Of a stretch of 64,000 bases of DNA, positions 45,654-57,369 are shown piece by piece; the stretch's first letter is position 1; each line of letters opens with the position of its first letter. The notes beneath the pieces were generated by a model. That model had not been told where the DNA came from, did no database searches, and saw only the letters and a program-made list of their open reading frames with translations. The stretch comes from Zygnema cylindricum. Taxonomy: Eukaryota > Streptophyta > Zygnematophyceae > Zygnematales > Zygnemataceae. The position numbers and the translations under genes were made by a program. Where the stretch lies: assembly GCA_037447655.1 (NCBI GenBank), contig JBBHKE010000832.1:1-64000 (forward strand), in the 5' to 3' direction.

Positions 45654-47502
45654 GTAGATCCCTTCAAATCCTCAAAGTCAGTCAAATCAGAGTTGAGTCA
45701 GACAATTCCGATGACTTTCATCTTTTTAACTATCCAGGTCTCCAAGAACATGATATTCTTGCAGATTCAAAACAGACTGAGAAAGACTAAGTCTTGGAAA
45801 CACCGATGACACCTATACGTGAAGCGGAATACGTGGTGGAAATGGATATGGATCCGAGGGACAAGGGAGAAGCCGTGGTGATTTGAAAGAATCCACGGGA
45901 ACCATGTATTCCGACCGCAGATTTTGAGGGAGGGAGAAGAAGCAACAAAAGGCTTCAACAAAAACAAGTTAACAACAAAGTAAGTAAACTGTCTCACCCG
46001 GATGAACCTCAAATATATGGAGAGGTAATGAACTGCCCGAAAAGAAACCGGTGGGAGACGGCTATCAATGAAGAGATGGCTTCAATCATGGCGGCTGATA
46101 CATGGGAGTTGGTGGACTGTCCACCTGATCGAAAACCAATTGGATGAAAGTGGGTTTTCAAATTAAAACTGAATTCGGACAATACCATTAAGCGGTATAA
46201 GGCCCGGTTAGTGGCAAAGGGTTTTACTCAGAAAGAGGGAATAGACTACCAAGAAACCTTTGCTCTGGTCGTCAGATTTCCCTCGGTCGCAATACTTCTC
46301 AGTCTGGCAGCTGCAGAAGACATGGAAGTACACCAGATGGCCATCAAGACAGCCTTCTTCCATGGAGAACTAGAGGAGGAGATCTTCATGCAACAGCCAA
46401 AAGGATTCGTGGAATAAGGAGAGGAAAGTAAGGTATGTCGGCTGATCAAATCTCTCTATGGTTTGAAACAGGCCCCCAGACAATGGAACAAGAAACTTGA
46501 TGAGTTCCTTACCGGTTTGGGATACATCCGGATCAGTTCAGAACATTAAATTTATGTTTTTGAAGATGAAAAAGGTGTCATCTTTATTGCAATTTATGTT
46601 GATGATTTGCTTGTTCTGAGTAAGTCAATGAAGAAAATCAACAAACTAAAAACAGATCTAAAAGGAAGATGTGAAATGAACGGCATGGGGGAGGAAAAAT
46701 ATATTCTGGGAATAAAAGTAGAGCGAGATAGAGGAAAAATAATAATTACACTAACTCAAAAAGAGGCAATTTGAAATGTGTTGGAAAAATTTCAGATGGA
46801 CAAAGCCAACAGTTGTACAACTCCCATGGATCTAAAGAAGGGAAGTGAGGGGAGTGAGGAAGGAGACATCTTAATTCTAGATGATGAACTAGGTCCAGAA
46901 AAGAAGAAGTTTATGCAGACTATCCCATACAGAAAGGCAGTGGGCAGTCTGATTTAATTTATGAATTGTACCGAACCGGATTTGGCAGCAGCTGCAGGAG
47001 TGCTAAGTAGGAGTCTGAATGCTCTTACCAAAAGGGATTGGGAAGCAACTAAAAGGGTCCTCAGATATCTAATAGGAACTAGGGATCTATGGCTGCATCT
47101 GGGTGGGGAAAATATTGACATCACCACTTGGAGTGATGCCAGCTATGGGGATGCTCTGATGCGAAGATGTACATCTGGATATGTGTTGTATGTGAGGAAT
47201 GGTGCTTGTTGCTGGAGCAGTAAGCACTAAAAGGTCATTGCTCTGTCCACCATGGAGGCAAAGTATATGGCATCTTGCTTTGCTGTGAAAGAATTGATGT
47301 GGGTCAAATCCTTGTTTGGTTAATTGGGTCATCTTAAGAGTGGAATTCAGAAAATATTCTGTGATAATCAAGCAGCAATTGCAATTGCTGCTAATCCCAA
47401 ACATCAATTTAAAGCAAAGCACATAGATACCTGACTTAGCTTTGCCTTGTCTTAAATTAATTTTTTGCAGAGAAAAGTATGGACTTAAACGTAAAAGTGA
47501 CT
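45654..47502 (+). pseudogene. Copia 3' half: linker, RT and RNase H (direct orientation)
   Basis: It begins at once after the LTR, at the DPFK...KSVK linker that precedes RT in the complete element. RT follows with ETAINEEMASIMAADTWEL, KGFTQKEGIDYQET, SLYGLKQAPRQW and YVDDLLVLSKS, and then RNase H with TTWSDASYGDALMRRC and STMEAKYMAS. More than ten stops (for example near 46145, 46416, 46548, 46773, 46955 and 47229) show long decay. The linker direction is opposite to the 42.7-44.6 kb half. Confidence 0.9.
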
Positions 47503-47517
47503 AGAAAATAAGGGGAG
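47503..47517 (+). other. Copia polypurine tract
   Basis: AGAAAATAAGGGGAG directly precedes the LTR start TGTTGAAATT. It is identical to the tract of the nested copia. Confidence 0.85.
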
Positions 47518-48514
47518 TGTTGAAATTAAAAGTTTTCTTATGTATTTTCTAGGTTTCCTAAATGATCTAAAATGTGGAGGAAAAAGCAAAGGCAGCCTGC
47601 TTGTAACTTCTCTCTCTGGCCCCATACTTGCTGTAGTCACTAAAGGTTGGAGAGGAAGCTAGAGCCATGGTTGCCTATGCTTCTCCTAAAGTCAGAAGGC
47701 AACCCTTTTGGTAAACTTACCAAAAAGGTTGACGTACCAAGGTTTTGATCCTGGTACCTACCGTCCGTCTAAGTAGCTTAGTATCGTCACTATGTATCCT
47801 AGCACCTGTGTTGAAGTATATAGGGTACATTAGCTACTTAACAATATGGAAATACAGAAGTTCATTTAACTGACGAACGGGCCACAATCACATAGAGATA
47901 GTTAGATAGAGTTACGTCGAAAATACCACTTGTATTTTTAACGGCCTTGAATTAAGGCCGATATCAATTGAATGGCAAAGGAAAAGTCGGCATCGCGGAA
48001 TGGACTATTCGGCGGTTTGCCGTCACAGCCACACCAGGTGATACTAAGCTACATGATATTGAATAGCGGCATCTTCGGGACATACCATGGTGAACCCGGA
48101 TATCGTAGGCGTTGTCTTTTTGGCCATGTCGTAGAATAGCCGTACAGAAAGTACTCCGGGCCAAGTACCTTTCTGTACTGTACAGTGATTAGAATGGCTC
48201 CGTACTTCACTAGTAGAGAGATCACAGAGGGGTTTAGGACTTAGGAGAATTAGAAGTAGCCGCCTCTCTCCCAGAGTGCTTCGTATAAAAGGTCATTTTC
48301 GACCATTGATAATTTACTACTCAGGGGAGCAAATTCAAGGATTCTTTTTGTAGTAGACTCAGGGGAGTCTGCGCTTCCAAGGGCTGCAGTCTAATTAGTA
48401 TGTATTCTGTCAGGGTGTCAGTAATACTCATACAAAGACTAAGGGATTCGAGCTATCCTAGGGGCTTTTGGTAAGCTGCCTACTTTGAGTACCAATGGAG
48501 GTCTCAGAGTTGCA
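47518..48514 (+). repeat. Copia 3' LTR
   Basis: It starts TGTTGAAATT and ends CTCAGAGTTGCA. It shares TATGTATTTTCTAGG, AAGGTTGGAGAGGAAG and the GTACAGAAAGTAC block with the other copia LTRs. Confidence 0.88.
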
Positions 48515-48534
48515 CATACTTCGAATACAACTCC

Positions 48535-49275
48535 ATTCCCACTCTCTCTCCCTCTCTCTTTCTCTCCCTTCTCTCTCTCTCTCTCTTTCAAACTCCTTTT
48601 CCCTCTTTTTCTCCCTCTCTCTCTCCCTCTCCCTTTTACTCTCCTTCTCACCCTCTAGATTTGCCGCACTATCTTTATCCTCTCCTCTCCATCTTCCTAC
48701 TCTCTTGATCTGTCGCCATCTCTCTCTTTTTTTTTTATTTAGTCACTTTATCTTCATGCTATTATGTTTTTTAGGGTCACTCAATCTGTCGTTTTTATAT
48801 TGTGTGTTTTTCTATCCTTTGTGGAAATTGGCGACGAGGCTGTATCGTCGTTCAATGGAATGTATTACTATACTTTCATTCAACGACAGTAACGCGTCGT
48901 CGCTGAATGGTATGTTTATTTTTCCGTCCTCTTCAACCTATTTTGTCGATTTTTTCCTTTTTCCCACTCCCCCTTTCCCATTCTCTCTCCCTTTCCCTCG
49001 ATCTGTCGTTATCTCTACCTTTCTCTTCCCACTACCTTATCTACTCTCTCTCACTACCTCTTGCTTTCCTTTTTAATTTCTATATGCCGCATTACTTTCC
49101 TCTCTCTCTCCCATTCCCTCTCCCTTTCCCTTGATCTGCAGCTAACTCTCCCACCCACATTTCCCTTTCCTCTCCCTCTCACTCTCTTCATCTGCGGCAC
49201 TACCTCCCTCCCCCTCCCCCTCTCTTTTGCCCTCTCCCTTTTCCTCACCTTTCCCCTCTCCCTCTCTCGTGAACT
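48535..49275 (+). repeat. CT-rich low-complexity tract
   Basis: Runs of CTCTCTCC and CTTTCC fill most of this stretch, interrupted at 48750-48930 by a hairpin-bearing segment. Long open frames here come from base composition only. It mirrors the purine-rich composition at 22.1-23.6 kb. Confidence 0.8.
48830..48912. repeat. GCGACGA hairpins, first cluster
   Basis: GGCGACGAGGCTGTATCGTCGTTCAATGG and CAACGACAGTAACGCGTCGTCGCTGAATGG-type palindromes are adjacent. Each has a GCGACGA arm, 6-9 bases, and a TCGTCG arm followed by a Y-G-AATGG tail. Confidence 0.7.
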
Positions 49276-49299
49276 CCACCATTACAATTACTCGTTTTG

Positions 49300-49915
49300 A
49301 CATTAATTTTTAAACTAACTCCGTTGTTGTATTTTTTTCTTTGTTGTAGGCTCGGAATTTCATTGAGGCAGTTTATTGCGATGGAGGAACAAATGCATGG
49401 ATTGAGGACATGTCATTGACTCTTCTTTATTGCATTTAATATTAGGTTTCCAAACAAATTTGTACATGGCTTATAAAATATTATTATATTATCATAGTTT
49501 ACACCTGATAATTCTCAGGAGCGATATACATTTCGTTAATGTAGACTAATATTTTATTTTTATTTGAAAAAGACGTATTGGGTCGTACATATTATAGTTT
49601 TTTTACGTTGTACCTCATCGTCATTTTTAGGGAAAAATGATTAAATTTATATCCAAATGTATTTTTGAATATTTTTTAAAATTGTAAATCATTTTCACTT
49701 TGTTGCAATGACGGATGCTATGATTTTATTGCTCTATGTTTTGTTAATGGTAAACGATACATGACATGAAGTGTGTGAACACCCATAACTATTTTGGTTG
49801 ACAAACGTTTGATTGTTCTTTCTCGCTATTTATATTTATGGTTGTCATCCTTTTTTCATTTTATTATATATTTTATCTCTGTCATTCTCTCTTTTTACTG
49901 TCTATCTGTCTCCCC
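49300..49915. other. AT-rich non-coding sequence
   Basis: It lies between hairpin clusters. I see nothing else in it. Confidence 0.4.
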
Positions 49916-49917
49916 AG

Positions 49918-50600
49918 AGTTAATTAGCGACGAGACTGTCTCGTCGCTGGATGGTATGTGTTACTATCCTGCCAGTCAACGACGAGAACGTCTCGTCGCT
50001 CAATGGCATGTTTGACTTTTTCACCATTCAACACCTACATTGTGGTAACAGAAGATGTCGTTCTTTCTTTTTACTGTCTATCTGTCTCCTAGAGGTAATT
50101 AGCGACGAGATTGTCTCGTCGATGGATGGTATGCGTTACTTTCCTGCCAGGCAACGAGTAGAACGTCTCGTCGCTCAATGCCATGTTTGACTTTTTCAAC
50201 ATTTAGCAATGACATTTTGTCAACACAAGATGTCAGGATCCATTTCTCCATCACATTATTTTTTTTCCCCTAATTTTCATCTACGTTTACTTTTGAACTT
50301 AACCATAATAACCGACCATCTTGCCCTCATATTATTGGACTTGTGTTTTTATGTTTCACATTTTTTATTTTTCATTCTCCATTTTCCTATTCGTCTCTAT
50401 CCCATTAATTTTATATATTTATGATCCTTTCCATCACATTTTCTTGGTATTTCATATCACTGTCTGTCTTATCGTTGTTGTCTTTATGTCATACTATAAT
50501 ATCTACCATCCAGTGACGATGTTATGTCGTCGCTGAATGGTTTATTTCACATTCGGCCAATTGGTGACCACAATGAGTCGTCGTTGAATGGGAGCATGAT
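49918..50600. repeat. GCGACGA hairpins, second cluster
   Basis: Hairpins stand at about 49924-49953, 49978-50007, 50100-50130, 50152-50180, 50512-50538 and 50562-50590. The pair AGCGACGAGACTGTCTCGTC and CGACGAGAACGTCTCGTCG is repeated as a unit of about 180 bp (49905-50050 against 50085-50210). Most are followed by GGATGG or CAATGG. They lie 3' of the minus-strand transposase. Confidence 0.75.
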
Positions 50601-50871
50601 ACTCCAAACAGAGATACAGATTTACACAGTCACTACAAATACAATTCATCCACATTTTAGGCCATTCAGGTATCGTAAACAATATGAAAACACAAAATGA
50701 AAGAGGGATATATAATATTCAACGTCAAAGAAGGAAATACAATGTATACTGCATACCGCAATAAAATAAAAGTAAATGTATTAACCTATCAATAAAAAAC
50801 TTAAAAAAAAACCACACTATTAGTGAAAATTTATGCGAATGGCCGATTATCCATTATACCGCCACTCCTAA

Positions 50872-52583
50872 TTAAACCACCTCTCTCAAAAGTGCCTCAT
50901 AATCAGTGTTTTCCTCTAAGTCTTCGTCATGACTGGCTTCATTCTCTTGAATGTCAACCTCTCGAAGGAGTTGGAGTAGATCCCGTGCAGGAACCAAAAG
51001 AGGTGGCACCTCGTCGCCATCGAAATGATTTTGCCATTTCATTATTATGACTTGCAACTCTTGCGTAAGCATGCTCTCCTCCCATTTGCCATCCTTTAAT
51101 GACAATCCACATTGGATCATCGCCTTTCCTGCATATCCCATGCCATTTTTGTCCTCATTTCGTTCACCTCTCGTATCGAATCGCGTGCCAACTTTAAGAA
51201 AAAGGCTTTCCCCGGTACAACTAACTTACCAGACCATTTTTGGCCCCTAGGTAAGGACCACTTGTGGCTCTCTACCCCCTTCATCTTCCAATCTTCCCAT
51301 TTTCTTGACCACACCTCCTTGATTTTAGAAATTACAAATGAATCGGCAGGTTGCACTAAATGCGTTGCACACGGAGTAAAAAATTGGGATGTTGTTCACT
51401 TTGCGCGTAAAGCGGTGTTTAATTCCTCGGACATATTTTGACCGCCACAATTGTCCACAAATATAACCTTTTCACGCCCATGGCGGTCTCCTTGGTATGA
51501 CCTCGGTTCTGCGACCCATTGCGGGATGACCGTCTTGTCGTTCCAACCTTTCGGTCCGGTACGGTAACAAACTCCTACAGAAGAGAGTGGGAAAAAATAT
51601 TGAGTGAGGGAGGGAGAGAGAGGGCGACAAGTGTAAAGGAAGAAATCAATATATACAACATATCACCCCATATATAATATTTTGGGTGTGGAGTACAAGG
51701 GAGAATAAGTGAGACAATAACGTCAATATTTATAAGGAAAAATATTCATATGGAAAGAAAAACACCTAGTATGTCATCGTGGATGCCCTTGATCGGTTAA
51801 TTACAGAGCTTGTTGGCGAAGATTAACATAAGAGATTCGATTCGGGCGGTCACTCCGCCCGTGAGTCAACCATCAAAGTCATCGACTCTCCACCTCCGGC
51901 AACATCCGCGTATTTAACCACCTCATCCCTGCGAAAACCTAACGTTTTTTTGTTATCCATATTTACACTCACGTGGGTCTCGTCCATGTTTTCAATTAGA
52001 TCCTCGTTGTAGCGACCTATAATGAAAATAACACATAAAATTGTAAGAAAAACACAACACAGGAAAGTATGATGGTAGGGGCAACTACTTTCATTCGCTT
52101 ATTTGCATTTATATCCGTAGAAAATACAATTTAAAAAAATATATGTAACATATATTACACCATATAGCAATGAGTTGTACAAATGTTCAAAAAACTTACC
52201 AGATAAAAATCCTCTTTTTAATTCGCCCATGTGATATGTTACTGTTTTTTCGATGTATTCCTCCTTCTCCAGGCTTAATTGTAAATTTCCTTTTTGAGCC
52301 CTCGTCACAATATTGTGTTTTTCGCAAAACCGTACAGTCTATCGTTTTGTCATTTTCATTTTTATCTCCCCACCCTTTTTTCTATGAATAGTCTTTTATT
52401 CTCCTCCTTCATACGTTTAATGATATGAACTGTCATGGTCCCTACAATGGTTTTCAACATGTTCATACCCGCTTTCTTGATGCGGTAAAACTCCTCCACC
52501 AACTCCGATGAAACTTTGTGTGCTCTATTGCCACACAGAATTCGCAGATCAAAAGAAGCTAAACTAGATAGTGCCGACTCCAA
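50872..52583 (-). pseudogene. Pogo-like DDE transposase, copy 2
   Basis: On the minus strand, block 1 (52583-52200) has VSSELVEEFYRIKKAGMN, KHNIVTRAQKGNLQL and KRGFLSG before a GTAAG donor, with one frame change near 52365. Block 2 (52016 to about 51768) has ENMDETHVS and VVKYADVAGGGESMT, then stops in SRAE*. Block 3 (51574-50872) has YRTGPKGW, the second Asp in FVDNCGG and an intact third Asp in LVQPADSF. It continues with KAFFLKLARDSIREVNE and, after a frameshift near 51130, GYAGKAMIQCGLSL. It is clearly related to copy 1 and keeps all three catalytic acids, but stops disable it. A copia LTR removed or displaced sequence upstream of block 1. Confidence 0.85.
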
Positions 52584-53707
52584 GTTTATATAAAACCCAA
52601 ATGATTAACCCCTTGACAATCAGAACCCCATTAAAGCTTCACCCTGTGAAACAAGACTTTCTGTGTGCTCAGTTCCACCACATAATGCATAGTTAGAATA
52701 TGTGATTTCACTGATTAGATACATTTACCCACTTTGAATTTCCCTTAGAAATGCAGCCACCCAGGCAAGCAAAAAATCTGACTGGGTACACCCGTGTGTA
52801 GCTTGGACTCCCTTGAGTCCGCGGCAAAAAGAATCACTGAAAATGGCCAGATAAATTAATAGTTATGAATGGTCAAAGATGACCTTTTGTACAGAAGCTC
52901 TCTTGGAGAGAGGCTGCTACCTACTAAATTTTCTAAGTCTTATCTCTCTCTAAAACTCTATCTACTAACGTACGGCACCAATCAAATTACTGTGTCGTAC
53001 AGAAAAGTACATGTGCCGGTGTACTTTTTGTACGGCCATCGTATGACATGGCCAAAATGTCGACACTTGTCATATCTGGATTTGTTCCCGTAATCTCCGG
53101 AGTTGCCGCAATCCAGCGTTGTCACGCCACGTGTCACATGACGTGGCGATGACGGTAAAACGCCAAAAGTACATATTTTGTGATCGCAGCGCCTATCGTG
53201 GTCGTCCGATCAAAACCGGATACAACTATAGCCGCTGAAAATATACGCGCGGTATTTGTTTCGCGTTCGAAACAAATGCGCGGTATCCGTTTCATATAAT
53301 ACATTAAAACCGTACATTGTACTTTTCAAAACTGTATCTATGCATTACGTATCTATATCCCGTTAAATGAACTAGTCTACGTGTGACAAAATAAATATTT
53401 ATCAAACCTGTCATATCCTATCACTAATCCTAGACTTATAGGTTAAGGCTAACGGCTAATTGGACAGACGGCAGGTATCCGGATAAAATCTTGGGTCCAT
53501 CAAATATTTTAGGTAACTCTATCAAGATTTGCCTTCCAATCCTCTTTGGACAGCCTAGGCAGCCATGGATCTAACTCCTCCTCAAGTCTTCAATGACTGC
53601 GACAAGTGTGAGGACTTGAGTGAAGAGTTAGAGGCAAGCTGTCATTGTCTCCTCTTTTGTCTTTTATTTTACAATCTTTAGACCTATAAAATACTTAAAT
53701 TTCAACA
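52550..53707 (-). repeat. Copia LTR, 3' end truncated
   Basis: On the plus strand it ends AAATTTCAACA at 53707 and contains the shared GTACTTTTTGTACGGCCATCG and CCACGTGTCA blocks. Its left part (CTAGATAGTGCCGACTCC) matches 14550-14570 in the solo LTR. The terminal 50 or so bases are missing or fused to the transposase, so the left limit is approximate. Confidence 0.8.
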
Positions 53708-53959
53708 TCCAAGTGCACTGTTGTCACCCATGGACATTCTTTCCTCCCCTTACCCGGCAGTGCTTTTGTCACCACCACACTTCTTCTTCCAAATCTCGCA
53801 GACGACAAAGTATGTGTCGTCGCCCGTATGTTTCTCAATGTCGCAACCTGGCCCTTCCACCATTGACTTATTTTTTGGTATTATGCAACAAAAGGAATGG
53901 AAAACAAAAACAAAAAAGCAGGTCAGTCCTAATTCATATAAAAAATTATATATATCATA

Positions 53960-54118
53960 TAAAATGTGGTTCAACGACGACCTGCATTCGTCGCTAAAGT
54001 CAGCGACCATTGTTGGTCGTCGCTGGTTCAGTTACCTGGAGCCATTTCAAGACTCAGCGACGACAGATTGTCGTCGCTGATTCAACGACGAGCTGAAGAC
54101 GTCGCAATGTCAAACATA
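53960..54118. repeat. GCGACGA hairpins, third cluster
   Basis: CAACGACGACCTGCATTCGTC, AGCGACCATTGTTGGTCGTCG, AGCGACGACAGATTGTCGTCG and CAACGACGAGCTGAAGACGTCG follow one another. These overlap the 3' end of the ORF3 homologue, downstream of its probable last splice donor. Confidence 0.75.
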
Positions 54119-54189
54119 CCACAAGTGACAAAAAAAATATTAAACAAGTAAGTAAGTGGGTGAAACATGGGAAGTGATATAGTAGAGTA

Positions 54190-56112
54190 AGAGTTAGTAA
54201 AAAATACATACCAATTACCGTTTTTTTTTTTCGACAATGCCCGTGTGAGCCTCATCAATTGCTCTCGATCCGCTCTTATTTGTTCTTCTTGAGCCGCTAC
54301 TTGTTGAGTGAGTGCCGCGATTATTAAAGGCAATTCCTCTCCTCTCGGAGGTGAAGGTGGCCTAATCGGTGGCGGAACCCTTTGTATTTCCCAAAAGCGA
54401 GAGCATGGCACTTTGACATTGCGACATTTTTGCAATATCGTCATACGAGCATCTCGGAGAGCAAGTACCTCGGGAGTTACTCGACAATATTTTAGGATGT
54501 TGTATAGTCGGGGATCCCACGGATGATGATGACGTAGCAACTCTGGGACATTCACCCGAAAGCCGTCCTCCCCACAAACAACCCACGTTATCCGGGGATC
54601 CGCCAGATCAAATTGCCTTATGTGGCCAAAGGTCAAGCCTCGGTCCTCAAGCGAGATAAACAACCATGTTGGATGTGCGGTAGCATCTAGGGGTATGTCG
54701 AGAATTTGCGGAAAAGGATTCGCTTCCGAGTTTAGGGGTCGGGGTTCACCATACCTCCAATGTTCTCGCCATTCGGCAACCGGAATATAATGTTCGGGTC
54801 GAGGCACGAAACTGTCCATTTCCTCCACTCCCGTGGGAGGAGGAAAATACCAATCGGGATGCTCAACCGGGTATGGAGGTTGAGGATGCGGAGGAGCCAT
54901 TACAATGGCTCTCTTCCTAGTCGGCGTGGGAGGCGCCCCGAACACGTCGTCGTCATCATGAAATTCCTCCTCACGTTGCTTTTCCTCACTATCCGGGGTT
55001 TGTTCGTCCTCGGTGGTGGGATCATCTTCGTTTTCCACACCACGATATCGGTGGGTTCCAACATTTTGGGTTCGGGCTTGTCTTCCGACGGTTCTTCACT
55101 ATCCTTGATGCTCTCGTCGCTGTCCGAAGACGAGGGGACGTATAATTTGTCATTGTCACCTTTCACTTTACGCTTACCCTTTGCTATCTCCTTCCTCCTA
55201 CCTATATTTCTCCGTGTTTCAATCCCCCCACCTTTCTCGACCGTCGCCTCTCCCCCTCACGGTCTCACAAACCCTATCAATTTTTTTATTATTATCCTTC
55301 TTTTTCTACCTAATCTTCCCCTTACCTCACTCGACCTACCCTCTTCAACCGTCGCCTCCTTTCCCTTTCTTTCCTCTCCCGATTCTTTTTTCCTCTCCCT
55401 CTCCTCACTCAACAACTTCTCTTCCCTAAAACCCCCACCTTTTTCCTCGTCGTCGCCCTCATCAAAAAGTATTAATTTTTTTTTTTTTTTTTATATATTT
55501 TTTCTCTACCTTTTCCTGTGCCTCACTTCCCTCACCCTCTTCTACCATTAACTCCTTCTCCCCCCTGTCTACACCCATTAACGTCTTTCCACCCTCCTCC
55601 TCTAATGGAATTTTTTCTCCCCTACTCATCTCACTTTCTACCGCCTCCCCCCTCACATCTACCGATTCACCCTTTTCCTCCCTTTCCTCCTCCGGTAAAA
55701 CCCCGTGCTTTCCTACCTCATCCAAATTTGTCTCTTCCCTTCCTCCCCCAACGGGTGTCAATCCTTCCACCTCTACCTCTTCTCTCACCTCCCTTTCATG
55801 CTCCCTCCCCTCCGCCAGCACCCAACCGATTTGTACCAAAGTGGCCGCCTCCCTTTCTCTCGCTAATTCCTCCACGGTACCCCTTACTTCTATCACGGTT
55901 TCCGGGCCATGTCTTTCCCTCTCTACCCCCCTCGAGGATTGCCTTTCCCTTGTCGGGTTTTCTCTCGCCACTCCTTCCCTTCGTACCTCTTCCCTTTCTA
56001 CTCTTGGCCGACGTCGTAGATTACGCCGAGGTAATGGAGGGTAGCGACGACGATACGGCAAAACACTATGCTGTCGCCTATACGATTGGTTGTTGCCCTC
56101 CATGTATATTAG
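54190..56112 (-). pseudogene. ORF3 homologue, unknown protein beside a transposase
   Basis: An ATG at about 56102 starts an Arg/Glu-rich N-terminus (SYRRQHSVLPYRRRYPP, then long E/R/G runs to about 55500). The middle part, in other frames, is acidic (LYVPSSSDSDESIKDSEE). The C-terminal part, 55038-54190, reads HPDWYFPPPTGVEE, AEWREHWRYGEPRPL, IPLDATAHPTWLFISL, VNVPELLRHHHPWDPRLY and a coiled-coil tail (AAQEEQIRADREQLMRL). These match chromovirus ORF3 in order and spacing. A possible donor (GGTATGT) follows the KKK tail. Frame changes near 55460 and 55000 mean decay or missed introns. No gypsy LTR is adjacent. Confidence 0.55.
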
Positions 56113-56289
56113 CCACACTTGACAAAAAAATGAAAGAGAAGAGTCGGCTACACATAAGGACGAGAGAACACTGGAGTTTGTCTTAAAAATTAATGGTCGT
56201 ACGTAAAAAAAAACGCATGAGGTTTTAACGCATTCTATGCGTTCGATAAATACTTGCTGAATGTATTGTTCGCGACGGCACAAATTCAT

Positions 56290-56790
56290 CGCTAATCCAT
56301 GAATTTGATCATTCAAACAATGTGACGACGAAACGAAATTAGGAGACGTTGCGGCTCACTGCTTAGAAGTTTCCAAGAGTGGCGACGCCGTGCAAAATAC
56401 ACTTACAGAGTGTGTGGTTCGCGTCAAAGGAAAGTCGTCCTGTCTTTAATTTTTTTGGATAATCCAACTGTGTGACGACGAAATTGAATGAAAAATCACG
56501 TGGTATAATGATTCCGCGATTCCAAGAATGAGACAAAGACAAAGCCTCATAGACCATACGAAGGTTCATATTTATTGTACTAACTAAGGACAAAAAAATA
56601 AATTATGCACGCTATTATACTTTGTCTTTTTTATCGTTGTCGCGACGACGAAATTGTCGACGCCAGTTCAATTATTTCATCCACGTGTCAGCGCTTCGAT
56701 GTGGCCGCCTGCTAACCATATCAGTATGTTACAACCACAAGCGACGACACGGTGTCGTCGGTGTTTCACGACGGTGCACAAGGATGCAAC
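56290..56790. repeat. Scattered GACGACGAA motifs and hairpins
   Basis: TGTGACGACGAAACGAAATTAG and TGTGACGACGAAATTGAATG are near-repeats 150 bases apart. Hairpin-like CGCGACGACGAAATTGTCGACG and GCGACGACACGGTGTCGTCGG follow. They lie between the ORF3 homologue and the next coding block. Confidence 0.6.
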
Positions 56791-56954
56791 ATAACAACAT
56801 TAAGAAAATGTGGTGGGGGCGAGGAAAAAATATATATATATTGAAACGAACACATAAAGGTAGAGGTAAAAAAAATGTCACATTATAAGCGAATACCATA
56901 TTGAGACACACAATGTAAGCAGCCGTAAAAACTCATATAAGGTAAGAATAAAAA

Positions 56955-57369
56955 GGTAATATTGCTTACTTGTATTATATTCGCCCGTAAAGTGTTCCGG
57001 AAACTTGTTGAAGGTCCTCGGTATAAGGCACTCCTTTCCGTTTGCATTACAATCCGCAATCATCCAATTGATTACACGAACACGTGCCGCCTTTGTCGAC
57101 ACGTGTTGGAGCTTGCGTCTCACCACAGGACTGATACCGTGGTCCACACGCGGTGAGTTTGGCGGTGAGTCCGGAGGTGAATTTAGGGGTGAGCCGAAAT
57201 CAGACCCACCATCTTCCATGAGGGTGTCATCATTTTGTGATCCCATCCCTTCACCTACCTCTCCATCTCCCTCTTTCTCGCCCCACTCCATCTCCTCCTC
57301 AACCGGATGTGGGAAAAATATAGCGAGAGCTTTGGCTTTCGCCGCATAAAAGGTGGTAATGGGCCACAT
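56955..57369 (-). pseudogene. Probable first exon of the pogo-like transposase
   Basis: It starts at an ATG at 57369 (MWPITTFYAAKAKALA). After an acidic, Ser/Pro-rich linker (SPPDSPPNSPR) it carries a helix-turn-helix-like block (ARVRVINWMIADCNANGK, RTFNKFPEHFTGEYN) and then a good GTAAGC donor. From memory, oomycete and plant DDE_1 transposases have this 'VIxWM...FP..F.G.YN' block just before a KARRWW segment, which opens block 1 of copy 1 at 19.46 kb. So it is likely the start of copy 2, now 4.4 kb from its body. No other family fits better. Confidence 0.5.

Noticed and set aside
48439-49300. Open frames in the CT-rich tract
   Set aside because: They are low-complexity Ser/Leu/Pro or Arg/Glu text with no conserved block.
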